Source of the DNA: Apoda limacodes
Taxonomy: Eukaryota; Arthropoda; Insecta; Lepidoptera; Limacodidae
Direction: 5' to 3'
Length of the DNA: 64,000 nt
Assembly (NCBI GenBank): GCA_946406115.1
Contig: OX291547.1
Span: 5,275,001 to 5,339,000 of the forward strand
Shown here: positions 1 through 12,871 of the stretch, piece by piece
Layout: every line of letters begins with the position of its first letter
Numbering within the stretch: position 1 is the stretch's first letter
Notes under the pieces: model-generated
Database searches by the model: none
What the model was told of the DNA's origin: nothing
The model's input: only the letters and a program-made list of their open reading frames with translations
Made by a program: the position numbers and the translations under genes

Positions 1-2900
1 GTTAAACCCTTTGACATTACCGGTCCGCCTAGTAATAAAATATTTATCGGCAAGCAAAACGTAATATAATTTGTCAAGCAAAAGCATGAGCTAAAAGTAT
101 CCTAAAATTTGATTCTAATAGCCCGTGACCGGTAGCAACGAATCTATAAAAGATGATCTAAACCTAACGTCTACATTCGATCGCACAGAATCACCTCAGA
201 CAGCTCCGTTGGCGAAACACCTCACGCTCGCGCCAAGACCCCGGGAAACTCCGAGTTCAAATCCCCGCTCGAGCGCACACCCTTTTCTCCTTTCGTTTAT
301 ATTATTTGATATAATTTTCTTTCACCATATCATATCCCTAAACTAACAACTCACAAAGTACATTTAGTCGTTTTAACATCTACTGTTTACTTTGTTAAGG
401 TTACCTTCTACCAGACATGAATCTTCCCGTTGGAGGAAGTTCACCTGGTCTAAGGGCTTAACAGACGTCACCGTCAAGTGAAACAGTAATTAGATGTTCG
501 TACTTTGGAATACCCTTTTAACTAAACTTATAAACCGATAATTACACATATATACAGATATGTCTAAATGGCCTATGGGGATGATCCCAACTTACTAAGT
601 CAGCGCTACTTAGTATAAAATTAAAGTACTGAGATGGATGAGGCCTACTTTAGCTAATATCTTAGTGACCTTATGACCTTACTTCTGCATTAACATTCCA
701 AATGCTCGCTATCCCGCCTTTCAATGCATTCCCTAATCATAAATTAGCTCACTCTAACTCTTCAATAGTAAAATGATACATTTAGGCTGCACCCTACTTC
801 AATGGGTTTCTGCTTGGTTTTAAAATCGATTTCGCTGTCCTATGGCAAGTTCCAAACCGAAAATAACATGGCCTTCTACATTCTTTGACTAGCAGATTAC
901 TGCATTTGGTTGCGCGGTTTCTGTCCAAACCATTTTTTTTTAAGAAAATTACGGCCGAATTTCCCGTTTTTCTATTTTTAATTCATAACTCGTTATCAAC
1001 AAGTAGCGAGAGCATAATTTATTTCATGACATGTTAAATAACTACATAGCTAGAAAATTACTGTAATTTAATTTTTATATCGCATGTGATGTAACTGTAA
1101 TCAAATATTTCCCCCCCTTTACGCTAAGTTGTGGGTCTATCTATAATATTTTTACGCCACTGGAAAACGAGCTCTATCTGAAACTAACATTGTCGACTCC
1201 CGCTACACACCCGTATAGCAAAGGTATATGTGCGTTGGGGCCCTCTTAAATGCTCGTTATTTTATTATGTCCTCTCCCTCCCCCAGCATATAAGACCTTT
1301 ATTCCACAGTGCCCCCCCCCCCCCTCTAAATAATAATTCTACGTATATAGACAGTTCATTAAGGCCACACCAACTATACTGATCTCTAACCTATGTCCAT
1401 ACGGTAATACGCCTCGCGACAGGCCACTAAAGTCCATAAGGGGGTTCCCTTTTTTATAAATAGTACGGCTAACTCCTCCACTCTATCAGTTGACAATCAC
1501 AAGTTCAAGAATCCTTCCATAAAACACCTGCGAATTTATATACTTATCCACATCTACTTACGCACACATATACGTACAAACCAACACTCACAAGCTTATT
1601 CGAAACGTACTCACAACATTAAGCTAAGGTCCATAATTATTGAATAGTGCTATCCAATAATAAATTTATTCGAATCTAGTTTTTAAACATTTTCTTAAAC
1701 CTATGTTATGGCAATATGCATATAGGTACTACCACATAGAAGTTCAGATTGAACGAGACTAGTAAGATTTATCTTACGAATACCGTTCCCTAGGTTTCGG
1801 ATGATTGAGATATACGAGTATGTATTTATAAATAAGGTTATTAGATCATACCCCTGCCTACCATTCTATAAATGTAATTTTAATTTTGCGTATTAGCCGT
1901 AATTTTATGTCTACATATTACTAGTAATGCCTTCCTATATCTAAGCCTAAGTCGTAGAATATCTCTTACTATACTAGTACCTAGATAGATGTACTGTACT
2001 ACCTAACTAAAAAATAAAAACCATTCTTTTACACTAATTTAACATGGTTTTATCCTAAACTTGGCCTACAATTCCCATATATGCTATATTAAAGTATGTG
2101 TCTATAACTAAGCTTAAGTAACAAACAACTACAAAATGCCTTCTAAACAAGATTTATATCTTGCTTATTGGTTCCATTCTGTCACACCAGTCACCAACTC
2201 AAATCCATTTTAATGACCTCCCATCCGTTGTACGACAACAAAATGTAGGCTTTTACAAGCCTATTTTAGTTCTATATCTTATCCTGGTAACGGCAACACA
2301 TAATGTAGAAACCCCCCCCTTATAAAAATAATAAAATTATAAATTTGAACTCACGTGGAGTATACCGACATACTCGCCAATTTGAATACGTGAAGGCATG
2401 TGTAATCCTAACATATTATTGTTGCCTTTATTATTATTAAACATTAATGATATTTTGTAACCGTTATTAATGTTATTATTAAAGAAAGCTATGCAGAGAA
2501 TTAATATTATTATTTGGCTGTGATCGTCTAATGGCGTAATCGTCTATTTGGACCCCTCGTTGTGACCGATAATAACCCCAGATCCTAAGAGGTATGGATT
2601 CAATCAGTCCCAGGTGTGAAAGAACAAAATCAAAACCCTAATTTTACATTATACCTACATTAAAAGCAATGGCCTATAACTAATCCTTAACCGCAGAACC
2701 ACTAAGTCCTGATTAGCATTAGACCAGAATTTAAGTTACTAAATGCGAGTTTCAGATTAAAATATATGCGATTTATTATCCTAACGTAGTCGAAGTACCC
2801 TAGCCTAAGTCACCCTATTCACCAGCCTAGCTACCTCCTTACAACTCCGAACATGTCTCGTAATAACACGGTTACCCCTCGAACACGATAGGCCTTGAAG
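1..2900. other. Gene-free, C-rich-strand region
   Basis: No open frame here resembles a known protein, and I recognise none of the insect repeats that fill the rest of the window. By eye the + strand carries more C than G, and it has pure C runs, the longest 13 C at 1312-1324 and shorter ones near 1110 and 2312. Simple AT-rich stretches occur near 2420-2510. It may be old decayed repeat or heterochromatic DNA; that is inference. Confidence 0.5.
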
Positions 2901-3850
2901 TTATAACGACTATGACCGCATACCCCTTAAGTGAAGTCGTAATCCTATAGTAATGTATGAAATCGCCTTAAAGGAGAACTCTTAAACGGTAAGTAGTCCA
3001 TCAATACACTAGTTATCTTGCCCTTAAGTAAACTTGTAACCTCATAGTAATGTAGGAAAATCACCTTAAAAGGAAGAACCCTTAGACATATGAAAGTACT
3101 AACCACTAATAAACTCACTGGCTTCCCCTTAACTAAAATTATACACTTATAATATAACAAAATCATTTAAGAGACAGACAGACCTATTTAATAACTAAAT
3201 AAATTATTAGCAGGCACGCTATTGATCCCTTAATTAACCTATAACCTACACAACTAACCTGTCACCAGCTCTCTAGCTTGCGCTTAAGTGAAGGTCGGAA
3301 CTAATAACAACATATATAAGGCATTAGGGAGACAAGCGGACCTATTAAGTACATAGATAAATTATTAGTAGACTAGCTATCGATCTCTTAAGCGAAGTTA
3401 TAAAACTGTAATGTAATATGAAAGGTCACCATACGGATGAACTAACAGATTGAATATATATATAGATAAAAACGAATATACTCGCGGCCTGGCCCTTACG
3501 TAAATTACACAACCCTCTCAATAACACTTAAGAATGCACCACAGACTGACCGATAAGTTTAGTAATTGCATAAAGAGCCTGTTGACAACCCGTTAACAAC
3601 CCCTAAGTGAAATTGTAAAGTCGTAATGGTATTCGAGAAGCCACCCCAAAGGCAATCTAAGTATATAAAAAGACTACCACTATCCTTACTAGCTTCTCTT
3701 CTAATCTAATCTTATAATAATATATGTAGAATCGCCGTAAAGACAAACTAACAAATTAGAAGTAAATGTAACCCTGAAATACATCTACAGCCTACCCTTT
3801 AAATAAAGTTATAACATAGTCCTAACCGTAGGTATCCAGAAATCCACATA
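2900..3850 (+). repeat. Decayed tandem array, unit about 100 bp
   Basis: A motif close to CCCTTAAGTGAAGTYGTAA recurs at about 2924, 3021, 3126, 3228, 3281, 3385, 3493, 3601, 3696 and 3795. Spacing is 95-108 bp except one 53-bp step. It is often followed some 25 bp on by a block like AGTAATGTATGAAATCRCC. The units from 3126 and 3281 also share their second half (ACCTATTWA...AAATTATTAG), which suggests some duplication of larger blocks. The units are strongly diverged, so the array looks like an old satellite. I do not recognise the family. Confidence 0.7.
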
Positions 3851-6800
3851 CATTCATGATTATTATTTTACCACTGAAACTCACGCCATCTGTGTAATAA
3901 TCGTGGAATTACTCGGTCGATCGATATCTTAGCTAACTGTCTAATAATGGAGATATTGAGGAGGTCTTATAGAGGGCGCTAAGGGCGGACGATTTAGTAT
4001 GGAAGTCTATCTAAATCTACCAATCCTAGTTTCCAGGTCGTTTACGGGTAACCCTAACTGGGAATCATCCAGGAAAATTCACATATACAACCATTCCTTA
4101 AGGGTTCGTAAGTTGTTCTATTCAGAATTATTGGGCCCGCCACCGAATTATCCCTTCGGCCAATTAAAGACTAACCGGTCAGACTTTCCATACATTTGCC
4201 TGTGCGTCGAAGTGCCCAGCTGGCGTCTCGTGGTCACGTGGGTGCGCAGAGTTCACATTTTAGTCTTCTGCGCAGGTACAGAGTCTAATCGTGTTACTCG
4301 ACCTTCCTTCGACTAATTTACGTTGGTTCGGTTTTGGTTTAGTATCTCGCGACCCGGTCAGTACGAATTTCGTTCTTAGATCTAAAATTGAGTTTATGGT
4401 TACAAGCTATGGCGATTATCTACACTAGAATATAAAGTTTATGAAAACAAAACTATAAAATTGAGACAAAACCTAACGCTCGCCTAACTCATACACTAGG
4501 TTGTTCCTACTTGATCGCTAAAATGAATATTGAAAATTAATTATGTATAACTTGAATTTGAATAGCCTTAAGGGCCTAGGGTACCGTCTGGCCTTAAGCG
4601 GTTGTCAATTGTATCGTACTTATTACCTGACTGGCGTCTTGGAACCTTTAACAAGGAAGGTATATAACGACCAACTCCTGACAGACTCGTAGATAGGTTT
4701 TATCGGACTAGCTTATCTTGTGACTTCGCCTTCCTGTCGCTTAGTAATTGAGTTAACGAATAAACATTGGTCTTTCGTACCCCGAACCCTAAACTGTTCT
4801 TTAGGATAGATAAGTGGTGCTCACCACCAACTCCTACATTTGTAACGCCGCGGAGGTGGCAAACAACCAGGCGGCCATGTATTTATCCTTACTACTATGA
4901 CTAACTACGGAACTAAGGGGACCATTTCGTTATTATTTGAATATAACCTACGATCGGTCGATTCGAACCCGAGGCTCCTTAAGTTTAAGTAGCCGCTAGT
5001 CCGGAGAAGCTATGCTCGCCCGAAACATATGCCGTGCAAGCTAAGTTCACAAGAAATAATAAAATAGGTGTGCGGTTACGCACATGGTTAAGTGGTAAGT
5101 AGTTCATCAGAGTAATTAAGGTGGCAGAACGCCTAATTTAACACACAATAAGTATGTTTAGGATGGTTTGTAAGGGAGACATATCCACACTCAGGACCCG
5201 GCGCATTAGACAGATCAAGTAAGGGTTAGCCCTTTTCTGAGTGTTTAGAACTTAACGTTTCGGCCATACATACAACAATTCTGAGCCTCATCAGTTAGTA
5301 GAGAATTGTGTATGGTTATACTAATACGTCTTCAACGGGGTGATTCATGGTGAAGAATAAAACAAATCCTGACCCACTAACGTCACCTCATAGCCTGTTA
5401 ATAAAGTTTGGTCAATGTTGAAGTTCAGTCATCTTTATCTTAAATGGCTTAGTCAAAACATAGTTTAAACAGTATAAAGCAATAAAATAAAGCTTAGATA
5501 GTCTAATTAAAAATTAGACTCGCTAGATTAATGTCGCGGCCCTGAAAAACATATGAGGTTTACGTTTATTTATTTTTTACACAGAAAACAAATATTTAAA
5601 TATGAGCACAATAATACTTAGCTTTCCAAATCTATCCGTCGCAGCAATGGGTGGAGTGGAGGTATTATTTATTTATGGATTCCTTAAGGAGATTGGGTTA
5701 AAAATCCCACGTTAAATTTTAGCCACCCATTACCTAAACGGAATCTAACAGTTCAGTTTCCTTACTCGACGCCGGTGAAGGGTGGAACTGGAGCCAACCC
5801 AGATCTAGGTTTTATCAGCCCCCTCACACCCTTAGATTCCTGAAGCCTGCAGTTATCCTAGTATGTCTCTAACATCAAGCCCCAATCTTCCCTAATCTTA
5901 TAACAAGCCAGACCCCGCTTGAGGAACCCCTACTGTGACTGCCCCGTCCTCGCCTACCTCTATCTACCAAGGGTCTGCTCGCTTTGGGGCCACTATACCG
6001 CAAAGCAGCACGATATTGTAATTTAAGATTGTTATGATAATAAATAGTGAATATATGGATACCATTAACATAATAACGAATTACATGCAACAAAGTCGTA
6101 CAACTTTGATGAGCACCTACTAAATCGTGTAGGGTTTCCTTTAATAGGAATTCAAGACAAGGTTCACACAAGGATCACCTACTCAACATATATATGCACA
6201 GCAAGGGCCACACAAGGATTACCCTAGCAAGTCCTTTGGGGGGTCCCTTCACATCGACTCAGATCAGTGCGAGTAACCACGGCCCAGGGGCCCGCGTAGG
6301 GTTTTATCCAGTGAGGATATCCAAACTCATACACATACACGCTCTAAAGGGAATACACAAGATTTACCCTAGCCTTAACCCTAAGCTTAGCCGATTTCCT
6401 ATCTAATCAGATCAGGGCTTAATTACGGGGTTTTCCTCCCACAAGGTATCACAAAATTTACAACATCATGTTAAAAGACACCGATCCCGGCAGGAACCTT
6501 TTACTCCACTAGATTTCCTACAGAAATCGGCAATCTCTTTTCCTTAGAGAGTACATAGCCAACAATGTCAACAAATTACCTCTGCATTCTCAATAAGTAA
6601 GGGTTTCTTTCTTCTCTATCCCAAATTTACAACTAGAATCCCAACCAAAAAGTCAACCACTTTCAATTTTCCCCAACCAACCCTTCACTTTAACCAAGGT
6701 GGCATCTTACACGGTCCCTTACACAGTCCTTACGCCATGGTATAAAGGAAGTCCCTCACAAAGCCCCATAGTACAAACCCATCAATAATAAGTTGACATT

Positions 6801-7847
6801 GCTAGCCTCAGTTCTCACAAAAGACACTTACTGATATTTGATGTAGGCGAAACGTGCACGGCGTCGGTATTAAATTTCTTCAAATCTTTGTTCGTCCTGT
6901 CCTTCCCGCTTCCTCAGAAATCTCGAGCACGGCCAGCCTCTCGACACGACGACAGTGAAAAAGGGTGCCGCAACTGACGCCTATCGCTTATAACCGTTCT
7001 CCCCTCCCCCCCGATAGACGCGGCCTGAACGCGTGGCGTGTCTAGGGATTGTGGCGCCAGTTAATTTCTTCTTTATTTTACTTCCACGTGTACCCACGTG
7101 CTTCGCATTTTAGTGGCCAGTTACTTTATAGTAATAATCGGACATCATATCGAGATCGTAAACCGATTCTACTAAACTCTTTACCTGCCGAACTAGTTTC
7201 TCCGCTTCTTTGTGACTCGATTATACAGCTTCGATTAATTTACACATTGAAGGCTCGTCGTAAGCGGCGCGGAGCCTACTCTACTATCCCTCTCGCACCC
7301 TACGATATTTATAACAATTAACTGAAAATAATCGTTCGATATTCTCCATATATTTTAACCTCCTGGTTATCTGCTACTTTACGAATCGGTCGTATTTAAC
7401 GAGTAATTATTTTTCTTTGTGTTGATGATTTTAGGATCCCACTGCGATTTACGCCTTATGACGTAGGTACAACCATATTAATCGAACCCCGGTGAGGACA
7501 TCCGGGCCCCTCACTTACTTCATACTTCATTGATCTCCTTTCTATCCATTTATTAGGAGTATCCGATCGGTATGAATTACGAAGGTGATTAATCAAATTT
7601 ATATTTATTATTGATAAATTCTATCTTTAATTCACCTGCTCTCTTAAAACTTAAATTAGCATGTCAACACCGTGTCGTGGGGTCCAGATTATTACAATTC
7701 TTTATAAAAGGCTTGGGACCACTACAGGTGGAACGTGAAAAATTAAGTGAAAATTTAATTACCAATTTATATTGAAGATAATATCGTTCTCCAAGTTCTC
7801 ATCACCCAACTAATGAAACTTGGGCAATAAACTATAAAAAATCAAAT
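3851..7847. other. Gene-free region with minor short repeats
   Basis: I see no supportable gene. Open frames of 70-105 codons (for example 3999-4316, 5875-6171 and 7049-7321) have no recognisable motifs or splice structure. A short phrase close to CACAAGGATTACCCTAGC recurs near 6168, 6211 and 6355. From about 6440 to 6840 the + strand is very poor in G. From 7500 on the sequence becomes AT-rich, like the rest of the window. Confidence 0.5.
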
Positions 7848-8305
7848 AAATTATCAATAAAAAGTATAAAATAAAAAAAGTAAAAAAATATTTTTTTAAA
7901 AACCTGCTTTTCTCAAAACATTAGAATCATATAAAAATTCAATCTAACCAAAAATTGTACTAAAAAGTAAAAATCAATTTTTCAAAATCAATATAATTTT
8001 TTTATATCCACGGTCGACAGCAAGAAAAGCAAGGCGTGCATACTTACATACAATCACTTGATAAACTCTCAATTAATATCCACTAAAACTCTAGCACGTC
8101 AAATATTCGTGTGTAGCGCACGCCTTGCTTTTCTTGCAGTCGTACGTGGATATAAAAAAAGTTATATTCATTTTGAAAAAATATTTTTTACTTTTTAGTA
8201 CAATTTTTGGTTAGATGGAATTTTTATATGATTCTAATGTTTTAAGAAAAGCAAGTTTTTAAAAAAATCTCTTTTTACTTTATTTTATTTATGGTTATTA
8301 TTAGA
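7848..8305. mobile_element. Foldback (long inverted repeat) element, about 450 bp
   Basis: The left arm, about 7848-8041, is repeated in inverted orientation at about 8112-8305, leaving a loop of roughly 70 bp. The inner arm ends read AGAAAAGCAAGGCGTGC on the left and GCACGCCTTGCTTTTCTTG on the right; the outer arms are A-rich/T-rich. No protein is encoded. This is the form of a non-autonomous foldback DNA transposon (MITE). Exact ends and target duplication are unclear because the outer arms are low-complexity. Confidence 0.75.
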
Positions 8306-8780
8306 ATATAATAAATGGCACGCCTGCGCGGTTAATAATGTGGGATCTGCATATGATATCTGCAAGCAAACACTGAACTGAACCTTTCTTTTAGAACCAG
8401 TTAACAGTAAAAATTAAAATTAAATAATGGGTGTATCCCCCGCGCGACAAAACAACACATAACCTTCTTCTTTGACGTCGGTTAAAAATAAATGGTTTAT
8501 TGGCACGCCCACGCGGTCAATTAATGCATCGACCTGTATTTATTTGCGAAAAACTGATACAGAGTCTGTCAATATCGCTCAGCAGACGTGGCTGTTGAAA
8601 GATGAAATATATATTATCTGCTCGGTGTGTGCACATTCATTGATCTATATGGAGAGCGATATTAGCAGATATACGGCGTCGCTGCGGTGTAATATATATT
8701 TCTGATAACATCTGCCTTGTATGTGACAACCTTGGGTAAACACTGTAGATTGTTTTTCATACAAAATTGTTTTTCGTTAT
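8306..8780. other. Gene-free spacer with a repeated 25-bp phrase
   Basis: The phrase GGCACGCCTGCGCGGTTAAT near 8317 recurs as GGCACGCCCACGCGGTCAAT near 8502. No gene is recognised. The 77-codon open frame at 8472-8705 lacks any family resemblance. Confidence 0.4.
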
Positions 8781-8783
8781 TTT

Positions 8784-10572
8784 CGGCCTTAGGGGTGGCG
8801 AACAGGGCAATCGCCCGGGGCCTCGCTCTTGCAGGGGCCTCGCGCATCAACCCAAGACGAAGGATATGGTAATAAAAATAAAAAATAATGGTGCCAATAT
8901 GCGTGGTGAAAAAAGCGGTGTTCAAAAACGTATTCTTAAAATTAATCCACTTGCTTATTTTTTTACCTTGTGGGAGTCATAGCGGGAATCTCATTCTAGG
9001 AGATGCAGCATCGTCTTGTGACCAAGCAATATCTTTTTTTGGTTTGCTACAAAGATTGTACACTCTGTTTGCCGGCTCAAGTCAGAGGTGGGTTATTTTA
9101 AACGCTCATGTAAAATCGTTATCGCTAAAACCAGATGGTTTCTGAAACTAGATGGGAATGCAGGGTAGCATCGGTGACGGCCGTTAAATGCCAACTAAGC
9201 GATATATGTGATGCTTTAAAGGATTGAGCAGAAAATACAACAGATTGTCAATTGGTCAGTGAAAATAACTACCTACGAATTTCTAGTTCCACTTGTCACA
9301 TTATGGTATGACATTCTTAGAATGATAAATGTTATAAGTAAAATGTGGCAAAGGGAAAACACGCACTAAGATGTCGCTATACAACACCTAGACGCATTCA
9401 CAAATTGGTTCAATAATTATCGAGAAAATGGTCTTCAGTCATCCCTTGTAACAGCTAGCGAGATCGCCAAAGAAAATGATATTGATAGCTGTCTATCAAA
9501 GAAGTCAGACGACGTACAAAACGGCATTTTGACTATGAAGGGGAAGATGAAGCTCATAAATTAAATGCGGAAGAGATTTTTAAAATAAACTATTTTGTCA
9601 TTGTCGACAATGTGCGCGCAAGCTGCCATGTTAGGTTTGAGGCACTTAACGTCATGAGACCATATTTGGATTCATGTATAATATAGAAAGATTAAAAGAA
9701 ATTAGTGATACTGAACTTTTGAAGCAATGCAGCGACTTGCAGATAATAAATAATAATAATAAATATTTTTGGACATTACACACAGCGCCGTCTTGCCCCA
9801 AAGTAAGCAGAGCTTGTGTTATGGGTACCAGACAACGGATATAAATACATATATATTACTTTTTTTTTGTAAATACATACACATCATACATAAGTTAACA
9901 CATAAATGTTTGTCCAGTGCGGGAATCGAACCCACACCCTTTGCACGGCAGTCCATCACACTACCAACTAGGCTGCGAGGGAGTCAAGATATGTATGACA
10001 GTAGGAGAATCATGATGAATTAACTGTACGAATAACTGAATATGTTCTTTCGTGTTTATAAAGGAAACGACGAATTATCTCGGTGCTGAAATACATAATA
10101 GAAAAAAAAATTACTGAAGTTAACCCCACTATCCAAATGGTCCTGAGAATTATTGCCACCACACCTGTTATAGTTCGCTTGCTGAAAGAAGTTTTTCAAG
10201 AATTAAAATTATTGAAACATATTTGAGAAATTCGATGATACAAGATCGGCTTCCAGCCCTTGCTATTCTTTGAATCGAAAATGACGTAGCTCATTCGTAA
10301 GATTATTGTACTTTAATCAAAGATTTTAATCTTAGGAAAAGCCTATTATAACATCAATTATAAAATTTATTATTTCTGTATTTGTTAATTTTGTAAAACT
10401 TTCCATGAAAAATATTTTATTACTCAAATTTTATTGATTGTATAACTTAAGCATTTCTCGTGACAAATACCTAAGCCAAACAACCAGACCGTCTTTCGTA
10501 TCACATACTTTTCACGAAGGACAAAGGGCCTTGCAAAGACCTGCCGCCCGGAGCCTCGCTATGGGTAAGGCC
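8784..10572 (+). pseudogene. Decayed hAT-like (ZMYM1/DUF4371-type) transposase
   Basis: Separate frames on the + strand give pieces that I recognise in order from ZMYM1-like hAT transposases. They are: INPLAYFFT followed, after a frame change, by PCGSHSGNLILGDAASSC and FFGLLQRLYTLFAGSSQRW (about 8890-9130); ENGLQSSLVTASEIAKEND and YEGEDEAHKLNAEEIFKINY (about 9425-9660); and a C-terminal hAT dimerisation segment, LAERSFSRIKIIETYLRNSM (about 10178-10320). Stops and frame changes separate them, and a SINE is inserted at about 9740-9992. Weak inverted ends (CGGCCTTA...TTGCA-GG-CC) lie near 8784 and 10572, so these limits are tentative. The element is dead; the family call rests on recall of the motifs. 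Confidence 0.6.
9740..9992 (-). mobile_element. tRNA-derived SINE, interrupting the hAT-like pseudogene
   Basis: Read on the minus strand, a tRNA-like head carries an A-box-like stretch (TAGTTGGTAGTGTGATGG) and a B box (GTGGGTTCGATTCCCGC, about 9920-9937). An unrelated body follows, ending in a tail with GCTGTGTGTAATGTCCAAAAATA and (ATT)n-like repeats near 9745-9785. The same tail occurs on the + strand at about 29340, so the two are one family. Such SINEs are common in Lepidoptera. Confidence 0.75.
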
Positions 10573-10683
10573 GCCGCTGAAAAAATAGGTGGGGGGCAGC
10601 AATGTGCCAAAAACATCATCCTTGGAGAATGTTTTATCGCTGTATTTTGCAGTCGTAGACATAATCTTAAAAAAATGATATGC

Positions 10684-10742
10684 AAAGTTAAGCAACGTCG
10701 GGCTTGGTCAGTTATTGGATGGGTGACCGCCTAGGGGCACAT
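10684..10742 (+). repeat. 5S rRNA-derived fragment
   Basis: The phrases GTTAAGCAACGTCGGGC, TTGGATGGGTGACCGCCT and the bases between match the internal promoter half (intermediate element and C box) of animal 5S rRNA with a few changes. The 5' half of 5S rRNA is absent upstream and a T-rich stretch follows. It is therefore either a truncated 5S pseudogene or the remnant of a 5S-derived SINE (SINE3 type), not a functional 5S gene. Confidence 0.75.
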
Positions 10743-12747
10743 TTTTTGTTGTTTTTTGTATTCGTAAATTGCTATTTTATATAACTTATTTTTTTGCTAT
10801 TGATGTTACATTTTAAAAATGAAGATTTAACTTTACAAGGATTATGCATGTCATGCACAGCATTCAGTTTTCCAGGCTGCTTTATGCCAAATTTCCAATT
10901 CGTACATTACCCATACATTACGATTCGGACTAGTTCGGATTAGACGGAGGGCAAAGAGCAGACGGCCACTGGAATATTAAATGAAATTTTTTCAATTTTG
11001 TCACGGCCTTATACACAGAACCATAATCATGAACCATATCTTTGTCAATAACAATTGCCATATTTATGATAAAACATTAGTAAATGACATGGAACAAGAC
11101 TTGCTAAACATGATGTGTTGATTCGATTGAATATTGTAGTCGTGTTCAACTTTAAATGAAAACGTGTGGTGACTTCCTAGATGACGATAGTCGCGTTTTG
11201 CTCGACAACAAAAAACCGCAAAGTGTACTTTATTTATTTTACTTATGTGGTATATTTTTTATCCACCGACTGACTGGTGTTGGCCGCAGATGGCCTTAGC
11301 AAGTACATTCTTGGAAAAGTTTTGTGGCACTGTACAGATGCGAAATAAGAGCGATTTTCATAAGTTTATCCTGGAGAGATGAACTGCAAGTGCTGTTTGG
11401 GGTTAAATCGCCTTTTCAATTTAAACCTGACAAAAACAACTACCGTTTCGTTACCGTTATGGTTTAGAGAAAAAACGGCGAAGGTAATTTTTCAGCAGTT
11501 CGCCTTCTACTTTTTTTTAAATTAACCTGATCATGGCATCCTCGAGCTTGAATGCTTCGACTCATGTTTCGACACGTTTGCCTGTTCTTGGCGTTGAATC
11601 TAAAACTTGTTAGCCGCATATGGCCGAGCAGAATTTATTTATGTAATTATTGTATATTTTTAATGGTAGGAACTACTGTTTATTCTTCATAATCGGTTTG
11701 CGGACGCAGAAGTTAAAGGCTTTTGAGCCGCGAGAGTGGCGGTTATACTGATTTTTCTGGCTGGATTGATGACGTGTCTAGGAAATAGGAAGAGTCTTAA
11801 TAAACCCCTAATGAGAATGCAATAGCAAGCCTGTATAACTAGGGGGCAGGATGGAGGGATTCCTTCTAAAAGTAATAAGATGCATCTTAATTGAAGGCTT
11901 TGATAGCTGGGAGCTTAAATCGTTCTAAAGGTTAAGTTTTTGCATGTAAAGTAGGGCTTATACTACACTTCTCATGAATCACCTTATGTATTAATTTCAT
12001 CTTAATACGCACTACCTCGGAAAATCGGAAAAAAAAAAAATCGGTGGTGGTGAAAAACTATGCTATTAGTACCGATAATAATAAGGCCGCACTTCTTTGC
12101 ATATCGGTTTTTGAGTTGCAGTTAGTAAAGGACGGCTAACCATTTAACGTTATTACTCTGGGTATGGGTTGGTCGAGAAGGTGTATTGTTGTGAGTTAGT
12201 TGCCTTTTGGGCCTCGATCTACCCTGGGCAATTATTCGAGGTTGACTTCGAATTTCTACTTTCGGAATCAATCACCTTGTCTTGAGACTGGGTGAATAAA
12301 TAAAAACACGCAAATTAAAAACTACAACATGCACAAACAATATACTCAATACACACAGACACACTCACACACACACACACACACGCACAAAATTAAAACC
12401 GGTCACAATTGTTGACGTTGAGTCAACGAGTGAGCACTGGATAACCAACCGAGTAAAATTAATAATAAGTATCTTAGTTTCATTGAACCTTTGGAGTTTG
12501 GAACGCACATTTGTTCGTGCGCCATCTGTACTGTACTGTACCATGATAACACAAAACGAAAACAACTTTATCATATTTTATAGATGATTAAATACCTCAT
12601 AAGTTTTATTTATATACTGCAAAAATGTTATCAAAGATAGCGATATCTACGCGATGTGTATTGTGGAAATTGTTACAATAGTAGTTAGGTAACCGTGATA
12701 ACCTGCTGTAGACGTGTGTTTAGTTGTTGTTTTGTTTGGTTGTGAAA
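10743..12747. other. Upstream flank of ACOX copy A, no gene recognised
   Basis: I see no protein-coding gene. A (CA)n microsatellite lies at about 12356-12386. The last 150 bp before the start codon at 12748 must hold the promoter and 5' UTR, unless further non-coding exons lie upstream. I find no clear TATA box. GCGCCATCTGTACTG near 12520 resembles, in inverted form, the AGATGGCACTGTACC phrases in intron 5 of copy A. Confidence 0.4.
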
Positions 12748-12871
12748 ATGGTGCTAAAGAAAATAAACGAAGACCTGCAAAAGGAAAGGAAATCGTGTGA
12801 TTTCAACGTTGAAGAATTGACCAATTTTTTGGATGGGGGCGCGAAATATACAAATTACAGAAGGGATGTAG
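12748..12871 (+). CDS. ACOX1: ACOX copy A exon 1
   Basis: Codes residues 1-41 plus the first base of codon 42 (phase 1). It holds the ACOX N-terminal signature ending YRRDV. The donor is G|GTTAGA. One codon shorter than exon 1 of copy B. Confidence 0.88.

Noticed and set aside
4945..5040. tRNA-like 'GATTCGAACCCGA' (T-loop on the minus strand)
   Set aside because: The rest of a cloverleaf, in particular a pairing acceptor stem and anticodon arm, could not be built by eye.
3999..6406. Open frames of 70-105 codons (3999-4316, 5875-6171, 6194-6406) as small genes
   Set aside because: No motif, no homology I recognise, no splice or codon-use support; frames of this length arise by chance.
8784..10572. 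Direct-repeat ends CGCCCGGRGCCTCGCT at 8810 and 10545 as transposon termini
   Set aside because: They are in the same orientation; only the weaker inverted pair fits a hAT element, so limits were left tentative.
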